The notes beneath the pieces were generated by a model that was not told the origin of the DNA, made no database searches, and worked only from the letters and a program-made list of their open reading frames with translations. Below are positions 34,301 to 49,300 of a DNA stretch of 64,000 nt, piece by piece (position 1 is the stretch's first letter; each line of letters opens with the position of its first letter). Origin of the DNA: Thetidibacter halocola (GTDB lineage: Bacteria > Pseudomonadota > Alphaproteobacteria > Rhodobacterales > Rhodobacteraceae). The translations under genes were made by a program, and so were the position numbers. The stretch spans positions 1-64,000 of the forward strand of contig NZ_JAGTUU010000013.1 of the NCBI RefSeq assembly GCF_018224955.1, in the 5' to 3' direction.

Positions 34301-37300
34301 GGGACGCAACTGGCTGACCGCGGTGGCCAGCGGCATCGACACGCTGTTCGGAGCCGACGGCGTGGCCGAGGAGATCGCCAACGGCACGCTGTTCAAGAGT
34401 ATCGACACCAACGTGACGGTTGACGGATTTGTCCAGACAGGCCTGTTCCGCGAACAGACCATCACCTTCGAGAAAAATCCGAATCCGACCGGCGAATCCG
34501 ATCTGATCGTGAACACGGTGAACACGGCGGGCGTCGGCTATTCCGTCACCTACGAGACGCTGGCCGCAAACCTGTTCGAGCAGGTCGACCGGCTCAAGGC
34601 CCTGATCTTCGAATACCAGGGGGATACCGAATCCGTTGCCGCCTATACTGCCGACCTCGAGCGCCTGCGGCGCGTGCTGGCCGACCTGGGCCTGTCGCGC
34701 GAAGTCACGAACGGGACCGAGACCGGAACCACCTATGTCGAACTGACCTATCCGGTCATCAACCTGGACGACGTCTTTGCCCAGACCGGCAACATCCGCA
34801 TCGTCGCCGAAACCCTGAACGGCACGGGCCGGTTCTATTCGCCCGGCGACGTGACGGTCACCATCTCGAACGACACGCCCGCCTTCCTGCGGCTGGGCCG
34901 GATCGAGGTACCCGAGAATGACGGCGGCCGCGTCCTGTTCAACTTTGCCGACCTGAGCGCGGCAGACTTTGCCGGCACGATCACCACCGCGACGGCGACC
35001 GAGGCCCTGGTCGAGATCACCAACAGCTTCAACGCCGACGATCCGCAGCCTTCGCCCTATGACGATTTCCTGGTGTCGCCCGACATCGAGATCACGCAGG
35101 AGATCAACAACCTCGACGGCACGGTGCGGATCCGGTCCGAGGGCAGCATCGTTGCCTTCGCGTCGATCAACGCCTCGCGGCTGGATATCCTGGCCAAGCA
35201 GGATTTCGTGCTGAACGCGCTGGGATCGACGCTGCATACCGGTGGCGATCCGGCGGGCCGGGCCTCGCGCTTCGGCACCGTGTCGACCCTGGCCGAGCGG
35301 GCCTTTTCGCTGACCGGCACGACCCAGTTCGCCGAGGCCCCGGTCGACCAGGTCGGCAACATCACCATTCCGGGTGTCACCACGATCGACGGTCAGCCGA
35401 CCACGGCCCAGTTGAACGCGGCGCTCAACGACACCACGCGCGTCGGCCACATCATCGCCGGCAACATCGTTCAGATCACCGCCAGCCGGATCAACGTGAA
35501 CGGCGTGATCCAGTCCGGCATCGCCGACCAGGAGGTGATCATCTCGCAGGCCGCCGTCACCGCGGCCAAGACCAGCGGCAGCACCGACGTGCTGATCCCG
35601 ATCAATGTCGGCGTGGCACAGGAAGTCGACATCAGCGACGAGCTTGGCATCGACAGCGACCAGGCGATCCCGGGCTTCACCCAGGATTCCGCGAAGGTCA
35701 TCAACGCCTATTACAACCGGCTCGAGGACCGGATCGAGATTTCGTCGGCGCGCGTCAAGGGCGGCTTCCTGTCGCTGACCGGTCAGGTCGTCTCGACCGG
35801 CAACGGAGAGCTGCGCGCCGTCGACGGCTATGGCCGGATCAAGGTCCAGAACGACTCGACCACCAGGATCCTGATCGACACGCTGGACACCGGCGGCGAC
35901 ATCAAGGGCGTCATCAAGATCACCGATTTCGGCCCCGATAGCACCACGGGCGAGCTGTGGACCACCACCTATGAACGGGTCGGCGCCCAGATCCAGAAAA
36001 CGGTGACCCTGTTCGAGGCGCCCGGCAAGGGCAGCTTCGACCCGCAGACCGACATCACCGGCAACGCGATCACCCTGCAAGGCATCAACCTCGGCTATGC
36101 CGTGGGCGACCGGGTGATTTACCAGACGGACGACGACAGCAACCCGGTGGGCGGGCTGACGAATGACGGCGTCTATTTCATCCGCTCGGTGACGCAGACC
36201 GGCACCGATCCCTTTACCGCGACCACCACGATCACCCTCTCGGCCACCTTTGGCGGCACGGCCATCGCGCTGTCGCCCAATGCGGGCAATGACGCCAATG
36301 CCGACCTGACCGAGGTCCGCGGAACCGGTTTCACCGCCAATGACGGCAACCGCACCACGACCTACGACACGCGGTCCGACAACTTCCGCTACAACTGGAC
36401 GACGGGCCAGAACCTGTCCGAGACGACGACGACCCGCTATGGCACCGCGGCCTGGCTGGGCATCGACGCCTTCGCGCGCGATCCCGATGACATCGTCAGC
36501 GGGCCGACCCGCAGGGCGGACGACGTGCGCGCGATCGAGGACGGCGCCTATTTCGAATACGATCCCGGCGGCGAGCCCTACCTGTTCGAGTTCGAGCGGA
36601 TCGCCGACCAGAAGACCTTCGACTCGTCGAAGATCGACGCTGCCACGGACACGATCACGCTGAACGGAACGGGCCTTCGCCTGAATGTCGACGACCAGGT
36701 GCGCTACTTCGCCAATGGTGGCACGTCGATCAGTTTCCGGCTGAGCAATCCCTTCTTGGCCCCCGAAATCCGCATCCATTCGGTCAGCGAAAGCGACGGC
36801 AACACGCTCGTCACGCTGAAGGCCAACACGATCGGCAACCTGAAGGCGTTCACCAAGGTCACCGACCTGACGCCCACCAGCGAGACGCAGCAGCAAGGCT
36901 TGAACAAGTACGTCTTCAAGATCGAGGACGACGGCGAGACGAGCACCTGGTACGGCACGACGACCTATTACACCAAGGAAACCGAGGTCGAGAACAAGAA
37001 GAACATCTTCACCCACTCGATCAACGCCGACCGCGACATCGCGATCAAGTTCATTGGCTATGACGAAGGCGCTGACAACCAGGACTATTCCGGCACGACC
37101 CTGGCCGACACGATGCCCGGCGCCGCCGCCGGCCCGGTCGTGGCGATCAAGTCGGTTGGCGACGTCCTGCTGAAGGGCTCCATCGCGAACGAGGCGGGTT
37201 ACACCCAGATCGTGACCTCTGGCCGGGTGATCCAGCTGGGCACCGGCACCGTCACCGGCAAGAGCATCGACATCCGCGCGGGTTCGGGCATCGGCGCCGA

Positions 37301-40300
37301 TCAGGCTGTGCGCATCGACCAGACCCAGCGGAATCCGTCGGCCGCGGCCAACGGGATCGTCAACCTGGTCACCACCTCGGGCAACATCAAGGTCACCGAA
37401 CTGTCGGGCGACCTGCGCTTTGACCAGATCATCTCGGGCTTCGGCTCGACCACCGAGGTGACGGCGGAACGCGCCATCGTCGGCGTCGACAGCGGCAACC
37501 TCATCAAGGGCTCGCGCATCATCCTGAACGCGCAGTCGGGCAAGGTCGGCGATTTCGACAACGATGCGGCGGTCAACATCGACAGCGGCAACGCGAACAC
37601 GGATTTCGTGCGCGTCTCGGCCACGGACGATGTTAACATAACCGAGATTACCGGAGATCTGCGGCTCGAGCGGATCGATACCGCCGGCGGCGTCGATCCG
37701 GCCACGCTGGACAGCTCGCTTTATCCCACCGTCGACGATATCGGCACCGACCGGAACGTTCGCCTGCGTATCCTGGACGGTGACCTGATCGACGCCAACA
37801 CCGCCGAGTCGAAGGATCCGCGCACGGCGGACCAGCTTCAGGCCGTGTTCGACCGCATCCTCGGCTCGGGCGACCTGACGAACTCGGACTCCGTGAACCG
37901 CACCATCGCGGCCTTCGAAAGCCAGCGGGTCAAGGAATACAACGCCTACTGGGAGCTGCGCCGCAGCCAGGACGAAGGCATCGGCCAGTTGCAGCATGGC
38001 GGCACCTACTTTGCCGTTGCGGATTTCATCCGTGCCGACCTGGCGGATTTCACCGCCCTGCCCGACTTTGCCTCGGCTGACGGCGCGCAGGACATCACCG
38101 CCGGGACGCGCGTGATCGTGGCCACGGGCCACAGCGCGGGCGGCTTTGTCGGCCAGGTATACGAGTTCATCGGCATCGCGGATGCCGACAGCGGCGCGAT
38201 CAGCGACAGCGACGTTGGCGCGGGCCTGCGGGTGCGGGTGGCCACGGGCCACGCCACCGGCGGCACCGAGGGCGCGGTCTATGCCGCCCTCGAACGCGCC
38301 GACACCACCTCTGGCGCGGGGGCCACCCTGGCGCAGGTGGGCCTGCTGGTGCGGGTTGCCGTTAACCACGGCGCGGGCGGCGTGGGCGGAGCCCTCTACC
38401 GTCTCGGTGATTTCGCCGATTTCGGATCGGACGACGCCAGCACGCAGGACGTGACCGCAGGCGTGACCGTGCGGGTGGTGTCGGGCAGCAGCACCGGCGG
38501 CACAGACGACGGGATCTACCGCTTCATTGGCGCGGACGAGACCGGCGTCGCCTTGTCGGCCGAGGATTTCGCCGACGAGACGCGCTGGCAGGCGGTCAGC
38601 CTCGACCTTGCCGCCGCCGATTACGGCGACACCGCGCTCTGGACGCGCGAGACGGTCGACCTGTCGGCCGAGGATTTCTCCGACGCCGCGTTCTGGACCC
38701 TCATCAGCGAGACCGACGACCTGGGCAACCCGGTGGACGACGCCGATGTCGACCTCTCCGCCGAGGATTTCTCGGACGTGAACCGCTGGCGCGCGGCCAG
38801 CAGCGACAATGCGCTGGCCATCGACGCGGGCAGCGCCTTGCAGACCGGCGACGAGGTCGTGTTCAACGTCGTCTCGACGGGGCTTGACGGGACGACTCCG
38901 ACCACCGCGACCACGGCGGGCACCGCGACCCTCTCCACGGGCGATGTCGTGCGCATCGTGGCCGATTTCGCCGAGACCGATGCGGCGGCGGCGCTTGTCG
39001 CCAACAGCATCGTCGAGGATGCCGACGGCCTGTTCTGGCGCTATGTCGGCGCCGACCTGGGCGGCGGCACGCTGGACCTGACGGGTATCGACTTTGCCAG
39101 CAGCGACGATTTCGATCGCGTCGCCTCGGGCGTGTATTTCGTCTTTGTCGGGGGCACCGCGGCCGGGACGGATATCGACCTGCGGGCGACGGATTACGCC
39201 GACACGCAGAACTGGATCGCCGCGACCCTCGTGGCGGACCTGTCGGCGGTCAACGCGGGCATCGGCGACCTTGTCGACGGCACCACCTACACGGTGGAGC
39301 GGATCGGCGACGCCATCCGCCTGCGCGACACCGGCACGGGCGATCTGATGGACATGGATGCGACGGGCAGCCTTGCGGCCCTCGTGCGCCTCGACATCGT
39401 GGGCTCGGATCGCGTGTTCCTGGCCGGTTCTCTGGAGGATGCGCAGGCCTTCGCGCCGGTCGTCCTGTCGCTGGAGGTGGATTCCGCCCGCGCCGCGCCG
39501 ACCGAAACCGCCATCCTGCCCAGCACCATCGCGGGCGGGACGATCGCGGTCACGCCGGGCACCTTCTATGCGGGGCAGGAACTGGTCTACACCCACGCCT
39601 CCGGCGCCGCCATCGGCGGCCTGACCGAGGGCGAGGTCTATTACGCCGTGCTCAGCGGCGCGGGCGACGGCACCCTGGCGCTGGCCCAGACACGGGCCGA
39701 CGCGCTGGCTGGGATCAACCTGGTCGCGCTGGACGGCACCGGCACCACCGATGGCGATGGCCATGCCTTCCAGTCGGGCAAGCCGTTGCATCGCTTGTTC
39801 GCCGATGGCACCCCGCCGGCGGATCGCGACGACGCCTCGCTGCTCGCGGCCTTCGACCCCTCCTCGGCCTTTGCGCCGCTGGATGGCGAGACGCTGACCG
39901 TGGCGGGCGGGCTGAGCACCGGCACCGCGCTGTCCTACATGCATCTCTACCATGACCCCGCCTTTGCTGCCCCGCTGGACGCGGCCGAGCGCGCCGCCTA
40001 CGAGGCGTTCTACGGCACCGACCGGGTCAGCACCTTTGCCCCGGCCGCCGATCTGCTGGGCGACGTGACCGGCGAGACGCTGGATCACTCGATCTATCTC
40101 GGCGGCCACGGCTTCGAGGATGGCAGCATCGTCACCTATGACTCGGGTCTTGCCGGTGGCGTACCCGCCGTCGCGGTGGGCGGGCTGACCGATGGCGCGA
40201 GCTACGTGGTCAACGTGGTCGGCGGCAACGGCGAGCGCGTGCAGCTGATCGCCGTCGCAAACGAGACCGCCTATCTCGCGCAGCTCGCCCTGCTGGAGGA

Positions 40301-43300
40301 TGGCAACACGTCCAACGACGAGGCCGCCCGCGCCGCGATCAACGCGCTGGCGATTGACCTCGACGGGTCGGTGGCGACCGGCGTGGCGCACAGACTGACG
40401 GGCTCGTTGAGCCAGGCGCAAATCGACGACCGCATCGCCGTGCTCGAGGCCTCGCGCGCGGTGGAATACCACGTGCTGCACGAGACCTACGGCGCGGTGG
40501 GCAACATCCAGACCGGCGCGACCTACAATGCCGACCTGTTCGATGCGGATTTCGCCTATGATGCGGGCGACCGGACCAACGCCTCGACCGACACCCTGCA
40601 CGGGCCCTTCGCGGCAGGCGACGTGTCGGGCGACGCGATCGACTTCGGCGTGAACGTCTTCGTCACCGGGCGGCAGGTGCAATACACCGCCGGCGGCGGC
40701 ACCGCCATCGGCGGGCTGGTCGACGGTGAATTCTACTATGTCGTGAAGGACGCCAGCGACCCGACGAAGATCAGCCTCGCGCGGAACATCGCGGGCACCG
40801 ACATCGTCACGCTGGATGGCAGCGCGGGCTCCGGCACCGGCCACCGCCTGTCCGAAGGCGCGGCGCTGGGGGCTCGGGCCGAGTGGTCGCAAAGCCAGCT
40901 CGACAACACGATCTCGGCCTCGATCCTGCGGCCCAAGGCCGTGCCGGGCACGACGCTGCTCAAGGAACAGCACAACATCCTCGGCAACGACATCGAGATC
41001 TACGCCAACGGCGCCACCGCCGATATCGGCTCGCGCCGCGACGTGGTGGTGATCGCGCTGTCGGATATCGAGACGCTGAAGAACGGCGGCACGCTGCCGA
41101 ACATCGAAAGCTTCGAGTGGCTGATCCTGCAACTCGCCGCCGCCGAGCCGAGCGAGATCACCTTCCTCGCCGCCGACGGCGTGACCGTGGTCGACAGCGA
41201 GGACGTGAACGCGCAGGCCGCCTTTGTCCGCATCGACCCGTCCGAGGATCTCGACCTGGCCGCCAAGGGCAACATCATCGCCCAGGCGATCAACGGAGAG
41301 CTCTTCATCGGTTCCGACAGCACGCTGGGGATGCGCCTGTTGCAGGTCTTTGCCGGCAAGGATGCGCAGATCAAGTCGGCCTATGGCGTGTTCGACGTGA
41401 ACCCGAACACGACCGACCCGGCCACCGTCATCGCCGACAACCTGATCGTCGAGGGCGACCTTGGCCCGATCGGCAGCGTGACCGATCACCTTATCATCGA
41501 CCTGCAGGAGGGCGGCGAACTGACCGCGCGCAGCGCGGCCAACGTCTACATCACCGAGAACACGCTGGGCAGCGAGGCCGGCGACAGCGGTAACCTGATC
41601 ATCCGTGAAGTCACTGCGCGGGCCGACTTGGTCGACAACCTTGTCGTCATCACGACGACCAAGGGCGACATCCTGAAATCCGGCCTGATCTCGGACGGCG
41701 GCGCGGTGATCTTCACCAACGACCTCGTGCTGGATGCCGAGGGCGGCATCGGCTCGGGAACCCGCTTCCTAGACATCGAGTTGCAGGACAGCGCCAATGC
41801 CGATGACGCCACCCTGACGGCCACCGCCAACGACGACATCTTCATCCGCGAGGCGCTTTCGGGTGGCAATTTCGCCATCGACCGGGTGGAATCCGTCTCG
41901 GGCAATGTCACGCTGGGCGCCATCGGCGGCAACCTGGTGGATGCGGCGCGCAACGATGCGGCTGCAGACGTGATCGGCTTTGACATCACGCTGTTCGCGG
42001 GCTTCATCACCATCGACCAGATCGAGGACGGCCTGATCGGCTCGATCGGCGAGGCGCTGCAATACATCGAGATCAACACCAAGGGCGGCGTGCTGACCAC
42101 GCGCAGCATGGACAGCCAGCGAATCACCGAGGTGACGGGCAACCTGCTGCTGAACACGATCAAGGTCGACGTGGTGGGCGAGACCGCCTTCATCCGGGCG
42201 CCGGACGGCTCGATCCTGGATGGCGGCGCGGTGGCGGACGCCCCGAACCTGCTGTCGGGCAAGATCTGGCTGTTCGCGCTGAACGACATCGGCGCGTCGG
42301 ACAACCCGATCGAGTCGGTGGCGCAGAACCTCGAAAGCTGGTCGCGCACCGGCAGCACCTATGTCTACAACACCGGCGCGCTGGCCGTGGGCGGCGTGAT
42401 CGGCAGCGGCGAAGGCGTCGACGTGCAGGCGGGCGGCCAGGAAGCGGGCGGCGATATCGTCGTGACGGCCTCGAGCCCCATCGTCATCACCGAGAATGCG
42501 ACCTCTCAGGGGTCGATCTTCTACAACGCCGATGACGACGGGCTGGACGACGGCACGCTGGCGGGCTTTGCGGCCGACGACGATTTCGTGGTCGCGGACG
42601 GCATCCTGATCCAGGCCGGCGTGGCCGGTCCGGGCCAGAACCCGAACGCCAGCATCACCATCCTGTTCGGCGACGATTTCCGCCTTGGCGCAAATGCCGC
42701 GATCCTCGCGCCGGGCGTCATCACCATGTCCGGCGACAGTAACCCCGGGGGGCAGGATGCCTCCGGTTCGGCGATGTATTTCTTTGATGGCAGCCGCGTC
42801 TCCGGCGGCTCGGTCGTCGTGACCACGGGCACCGATGCCGACACGATCACCATCGCCGCCACCGCCAGCCTGACCGCGACCGGCCTGCTGCGCATCGCGA
42901 TGCGCGACGGTGACGACGACCTGACGCTGGAGGAGCCCGCCTCGCTGAGCGGCGGCACCGTCGAGATCGATGGCGGCGACGGCACCAACGCGGTGCGCAT
43001 CGAGGGCACCGTGAACGCGGACGGAGCGATCTCCGTCAACACGGGGGCGGGCACCGACACGCTGACCGTCACGGAAACCGCCATGGTGACCGGGGACAGC
43101 CTGTCGGTCTGGACCGGTGGCGGCGCGGATGTTCTGCTGATGCAGGGCACGGCGACCATCATCAACGGCGCCACGATCGAGATGGGCTGGGGCGCCGACC
43201 TTGCCGAATTCGACACCGGCAGCAGTCTGAGCGCGGCTTTCGTGCGCGTCGATCTCGGAGGCAGCGCGGACGTTCTGCTGATCGAGGGCGACATCACCGC

Positions 43301-46300
43301 CACCGCGACGCCTCTGCTGCAACCGGGCACCCCGGGCGGAGTCCGTCCGGGCGACCTGACCGACCAGCAGCGCATCGTCGTGGATGCGGGCACCCAGAAT
43401 GACGCCATCACGCTGGCGCGCGGCGCCACCCTGTCTGGCGCGACTGAATTCCGGCTGGGCGCCGGTGACGACACGATTCTTGTAGACGCGCTGACCAGCC
43501 AGGCTGCGACCGACTCGATGCTGATCGACGGCATGGCCGGGTCGGACCGGGTGACGATCCAGACATCGGGCAGCCTCGCGGGCCTTGAGGCGCGCGATTA
43601 TGTCATCAACGTCCTGGACAGCGGCCTGCCCGACCAGGGCGAGGATATCCTGACCATCGACGGCACCGCCGATCCGGACGTGTTCCTGATGCGGCGCATG
43701 GCCTTCAACCCGCAGTTCGACAATCCGAACCTGGCCGAATACGCGTCGGTGAACGGCGCCGGATCGGCCTTTGTCGCGCTGCTGCACGGCACCGAGGCCG
43801 CGATCCGCGCCGGCCAGCCCGCCGGAACCCCGGTCGAGCGGATCAACTACGACCGCTCGATCAACGGCCGCCTGCAACTGAACACGCGCGAGGCGAATGA
43901 CGTGGTCGCCGTGGATGACAACGCCGCGATCACCACGATCGACGGCGGCGCGGGCGACGACACCTTCCAGATCGGCCAGCTTTACGGGTCGGAGCGCGAT
44001 TTCAACGCGCTTGCGCCGTTTGATGTCTTCGACGAGGCAACGGTCGAGACGACGCGCGGATTCTTGTCGCGCGGCGCCTCGCTGCCGATGCTGATCCAGG
44101 GCGATATCGGCAACGACATCTTCACCATCTACTCGAACAAGTCGGCCGTCCGGCTGGAAGGCAACGATGGCGATGACGATTTCATCGTCCGGGCCTTCGC
44201 GCTGGCCGATGGCCAGTCCATCGCCGAAGGGACAGAGGTCCTGGGCGGTGCGGGCGACGACGAGGTGCAATACAACATCAATGCCCCCGTCAACATCGAC
44301 GGCGGCGCCGGTTTCGACGAGGTCGTCGTCCTGGGCACCGAGCTGGACGATGCCTTCGTCATCACCAAGGACGGGATCTTTGGCGCGGGCCTCAACGTCC
44401 AGCTTTCGGGCCGCGAGGAATCGATCGAGGTCGATGGCCTGGAAGGCGACGACACGTTCTACATCCTCTCGACCCAGGCGGGCGTCGGCTACACGATCAT
44501 CGGCGGCCTCGGCCACGACCTGTTCGAAGTGGCGGGCGACGTGGACGAAGAGGGCGTGGTCAGCCGCGACCTCGAGGGCCGCTCGTCGGTCGTGCTGCAT
44601 GGCATCGACATCAGCAGTGCGAACCGCGACACGCGCTTTGACACGCTGTTCGTGCCGGGCATCGACCTGAACATCGCCGACCAGAACGAAGGCCAGGTGC
44701 GCATCGACACTGGCGGCAACCTGGTGGTGAACGAGGCCGACGGCGCGGCGGTCAGCTATACCGTCAGCCTTGCGGGCCTGGGCGCGCTGGCGGTGCCGGT
44801 CTATGTCACCGTCTCCGCCGGCCTGTCCGTGGTGCGCGAGCGCGAGGGCGAGGCCGACATCTTCAACGCCGCGGGCGTCACCGGGGGTAGCGTGCAGATC
44901 GCGCTGACCGACCCGGCGCTTGGCCCGGTGGAGTGGCTGGACGCGGCCACGCTGACCTTCGCCAGCGCCGGCACGACGGCGGCCCAGACCATCTGGGTGC
45001 GCGCGGCGGACGACTTGCGGTCGGAAGGCACGCGCGACGTGTCGATCAGCCATTCGGTGATCTCGGCCGATCCGGTCTATGACCAGGCCGACGTCAAGGA
45101 CGTGATCGTGACGGTATTCGACGACGAACGCCCGGCCATCGTGATCGAGAAGGCCGAACTCCTGGTGCTCGAGGGCAATGCCACGACCGGCATCACCGAC
45201 AGCTACCAGGTGGGCCTGTCCATCGCCCCGACCGAGACGGTCGTGGTGCAGCTGGACTTTGCCGGTGCGCAACTGGCAGTCACCAGCACCGACCCGCGCT
45301 TCGATGCCGCGACCAACACGCTGACCTTCCTCGCCGGGGACACCGGCAAGGCGACGATCAACGTGGCCGCGGTGGACGATGGCGACGACGAGAGCCCGGA
45401 TGTCGAGGTGATCGAGCATTACATCCTGTCTGCGGGCGGCGACTATGTCGGCGCTGACCGCGCGGATGTGGACGTGACTGTCTACGACAACGACGCGCCC
45501 GGCGTTCTGGTGCAGGAAACCGACGGCGACACGCTGGTCGACGCCACCGATCCCACCGACACCGACACCTACACGATCCGCCTGACCTCGGCGGTCGCGG
45601 CGGGCAAGACGGTGACGGTGAACGTCGGCCCGGATGGCCAGGTGCTTGCCTCGACCAATGGCGGCACGACCTACACCGATGGCAACGGCGTGGCCAAGCT
45701 GGTCTTCACCGCGGACAACTGGTGGATCGCGCAGACCGTGACGCTCAGGGCGAACCCGGATTTCGAATACGATCCGGCGGTCCAGCCGCGCAAGATCTTC
45801 GCCCCGCAGCCGCATCTGGTGAACAAGATCCGCGGCCCGATCGAGATCATCGGCGGCGAAACCGATGCCGACCGCTCGCTCAAGGCCGCGATCAAACTTC
45901 CGGGCGAACTGGACGCACCGCTGCCCGACGTCGAAATCGCCTTTGACGAGGCGACCGGCATCGACCGCGTGAACATCTACAACGACTCGAGCAACAGCAA
46001 CGAGACGGTCACCGTCACCGCGACCAACGTGATGTTCGCCGGCATGAACGAGGCGCTGGAATTCGAGGAACTGCAATCGGATGGCACCACCTCGACCGTG
46101 CGTTTCGACGCCGGGATCACCTATGGCGACATCGAGATCCTCGAGATCCTGAACGGCCGCGGCAACGACACGATCACCGTGGAAAGCACCCTGATCCCGA
46201 CCGCGGACTCGACCCATGGCGGCATCACCGTGATCCATGGCGGCGGTGGTGGCGACACGATTACCATCAGGGGGGGCGGCGGCGACGCCTCGCCGCTGGT

Positions 46301-49300
46301 GGTGTTCGGCGATACCTCGTCGGATGGGGTGCGCTACTCGGCGGCGTCGGATGCGCCCAACGGCAACGGCGTGGCCTTTGCCAACCCGGGCAATGACAGC
46401 ATCGACGCCAGCCTTTCGACGGCGGGCGTGGTCATCGACGGCGGCGAGGGTGACGACACGATCATCGGCAGCCAAGGCGACGACCAACTGGCCGGCCGCG
46501 AAGGCAACGACCTGATCCGAGCCGAGAACGGCAACGACCTGGTCTACGGCGACGGCGGCTTCGACATCGACCCGGGCAGCTCCCTGCACGAGGAACTCGA
46601 CCCCGAAACCGTGGCCTTTGCCGATGACACCCGCCTGCGGACGCTGACCGCGACCACCGGGCGCGAGACGCGCGGCCAGGACACGATCTTTGGCGGCCAG
46701 GGCAACGACATCATCCTCGGCGATGATGGCGTGATCGAACTGCTTCCCGAAACCGTGCGCCTGATCGACCCGCACCTGGTGCAGCGCATCTTCACCGTGA
46801 ACGAGACCGAGGGCGGCGCCGACGTCATCACCGACGCGGTCACCGATCCGCTGGGCCCGGTCGAGCACAACATCATCTTCGCCGGTCAGAACTGGGTCGT
46901 TACCGAAGACGGAGACACCGTCGGCAACGACATCGTCACCACCGCCGCGGCGCGCGACACCGTCTTCGGCGATCACGGGATGATCGACTACAACGGGATC
47001 GACGGGAACATCGCCTTTGCCGACCGGATCGTCTCGACTGGATCCGGCCTCGGCGGCGCCGACATCATCACGACCGGTATAGAGGCCGACCTCGTGGTCG
47101 GCGGCGCGGGCGGCGACACGATCGACGCCGGCCAGGACGGTGCGGACACGCATGACGACCGCGTGTTCGGCGACAGCGGCAAACTGGTGTTCAACCGCAA
47201 CGGGCTGCTGACGCTGGCACGCAGCATCGCCAGCGGGATCGGCGGGGCGGATCACATCAACACGGGCGGCGGCAAGGACTTCGTCTTTGGCGGTGCTGCG
47301 GGGGACATTATCGACACCGGTGCCGAAGACTATGACGACCGGGTCATCGGTGACGAGGGCCTGGCCCAGTTCACCAACCTCGGGGCCCTCACCCGGCTGC
47401 AATCGACGGACCCAGGCATCGGCGGCAGCGACACGATCTTCTCGGGCCGTGGCTCTGACATCGTGATCGGCGGCGCAGGCGCCGACCTGATCGACGCGGG
47501 CACCGATGGTGCAGGCGATATCGGCGACGACGCGGTGCTGGGCGACAGCGGCCGCTTCGTCTTCACCTCGGTCGGCGTGCTGACCAGTATCAGCACCTTT
47601 GCCCCCGGTGTCGGCGGGGCCGACACGATCACCACGGGTGGCGGCGACGACACCATCTTCGGCGGGGCTCGTGGCGATCTGATCGACGCAGGCGCGGGCG
47701 ATTTCGGCGACGTGGTGATGGGCGACTCCGGCACGGCCACCTACACGGCCGCAGGCGTCCTGACCGAGTTGGTCTCGACAGCCGAGAGCATCGGCGGGGC
47801 CGACACGATCTTCACCGGCGACGGCGACGATATTGTGATGGGCGGCGCCGTTGGCGACCGGATCGACGCGGGCACCGACGCGGGTGGCGACGTGGGCGAG
47901 GACATCGTCCTGGGCGACAGCGGCCAGATCACCTGGACCACGGCCGGCGTCATCACCTTCATGCAGACGACGGCCCCCGCGATCGGCGGAACCGACGTCA
48001 TCACCACGGGCGGCGGGCGCGACAAGGTCCATGGCGGCGCCGCGGGCGACCTCATCGACCTCGGCACGGGGTCGGACATGGCGCATGGCGACAATGGCCA
48101 GACGACCTTCCTGCTGGGGGCCGAATACCGGATCGAGACGACCGACAACGCCATCGGCGGCGCCGACACGATCTATGGCCGCGCAGGCGACGACCTGATC
48201 ATCGGCGGCACAGGTGCCGACCGGATCGACGGCGGATCCGAGCGTGACCTCATCATCGGCGACAACGCGGACCTGACGCGCGATTTCGGCGACATCACCA
48301 GCCCGCGCTTCACCACGCTGACCGGCACGACGATTTACGACATCTCGGGCCTGGCGCCGGGGATCGCGGGCGAGGTGATGGTCACGGGCGATGCCTATGG
48401 CGATCCGACCGGAACGCCGGACTGGGCCGATTTCGACATCACGCTTGAGGATCACGACTTTGCCACCGAGGCGACGCGCCTCGACCTCTACGGCGCGGAC
48501 TACATCGCCGGCGGCACCCAAGACGACCAGATCTTCGGCCAGCTGGGCGACGACACGATCCAGGGCGACGGCCGCATCCAGGACCTGTTCCTGCCGGGCG
48601 ACGTGCTGCGCGACGTGGGCTTTGCCCGCAACCTCGACAGCACGATCGACACGACGGTCTTTAACGCCTCCTTCTCGACCGAAGGGGATGGCGACGACTA
48701 CATCGAGGGCAATGGCGGCCGCGACCTGATCTTCGGCAACCTCGGCCAGGACGACATCATCGGAGGCTCGTCGAACCTGTTCAGCCTGACCGACCGCCTG
48801 CGCCGACCCGATGGCGAGGACGTTCTGTTCGGCGGATCGGGCGACCTGATCGACCGGAACACCTACGGCCTTGCCGGGGTGACGGACGAAGGCGCCCTGC
48901 CCTCGACCATCCATGCCCGCGACGCCGACGCGATCCTGGGCGACAACGGCACCATCTATCGCCTGGTGGGCGTCAACGGTGTCAGCGGCGGCGAATACCT
49001 GACCTTCGCCTATGACAGCTATGACGCGACGCTGCGGATCGTGCCGCGCGCGATGGAGCTGCTGGACTACACCGCCGGCGGGGCCGAGGTGGACGCGGCC
49101 TCGGCTGCGCTCGACATCGGCGGCGCGGACGAGATCCACGGCGAAAGCGGCGATGACAGCATCTACGCGATGCTGGGCGCCGACGTGGTCTATGGCGAGG
49201 CGCAGGACGACGACATCATGGGCGGCACCGGTCATGACTGGATCTCGGGCGGGACCGGCATCGACGGCATCCTGGGCGACGATGGCCGCCTGTTCACCGC

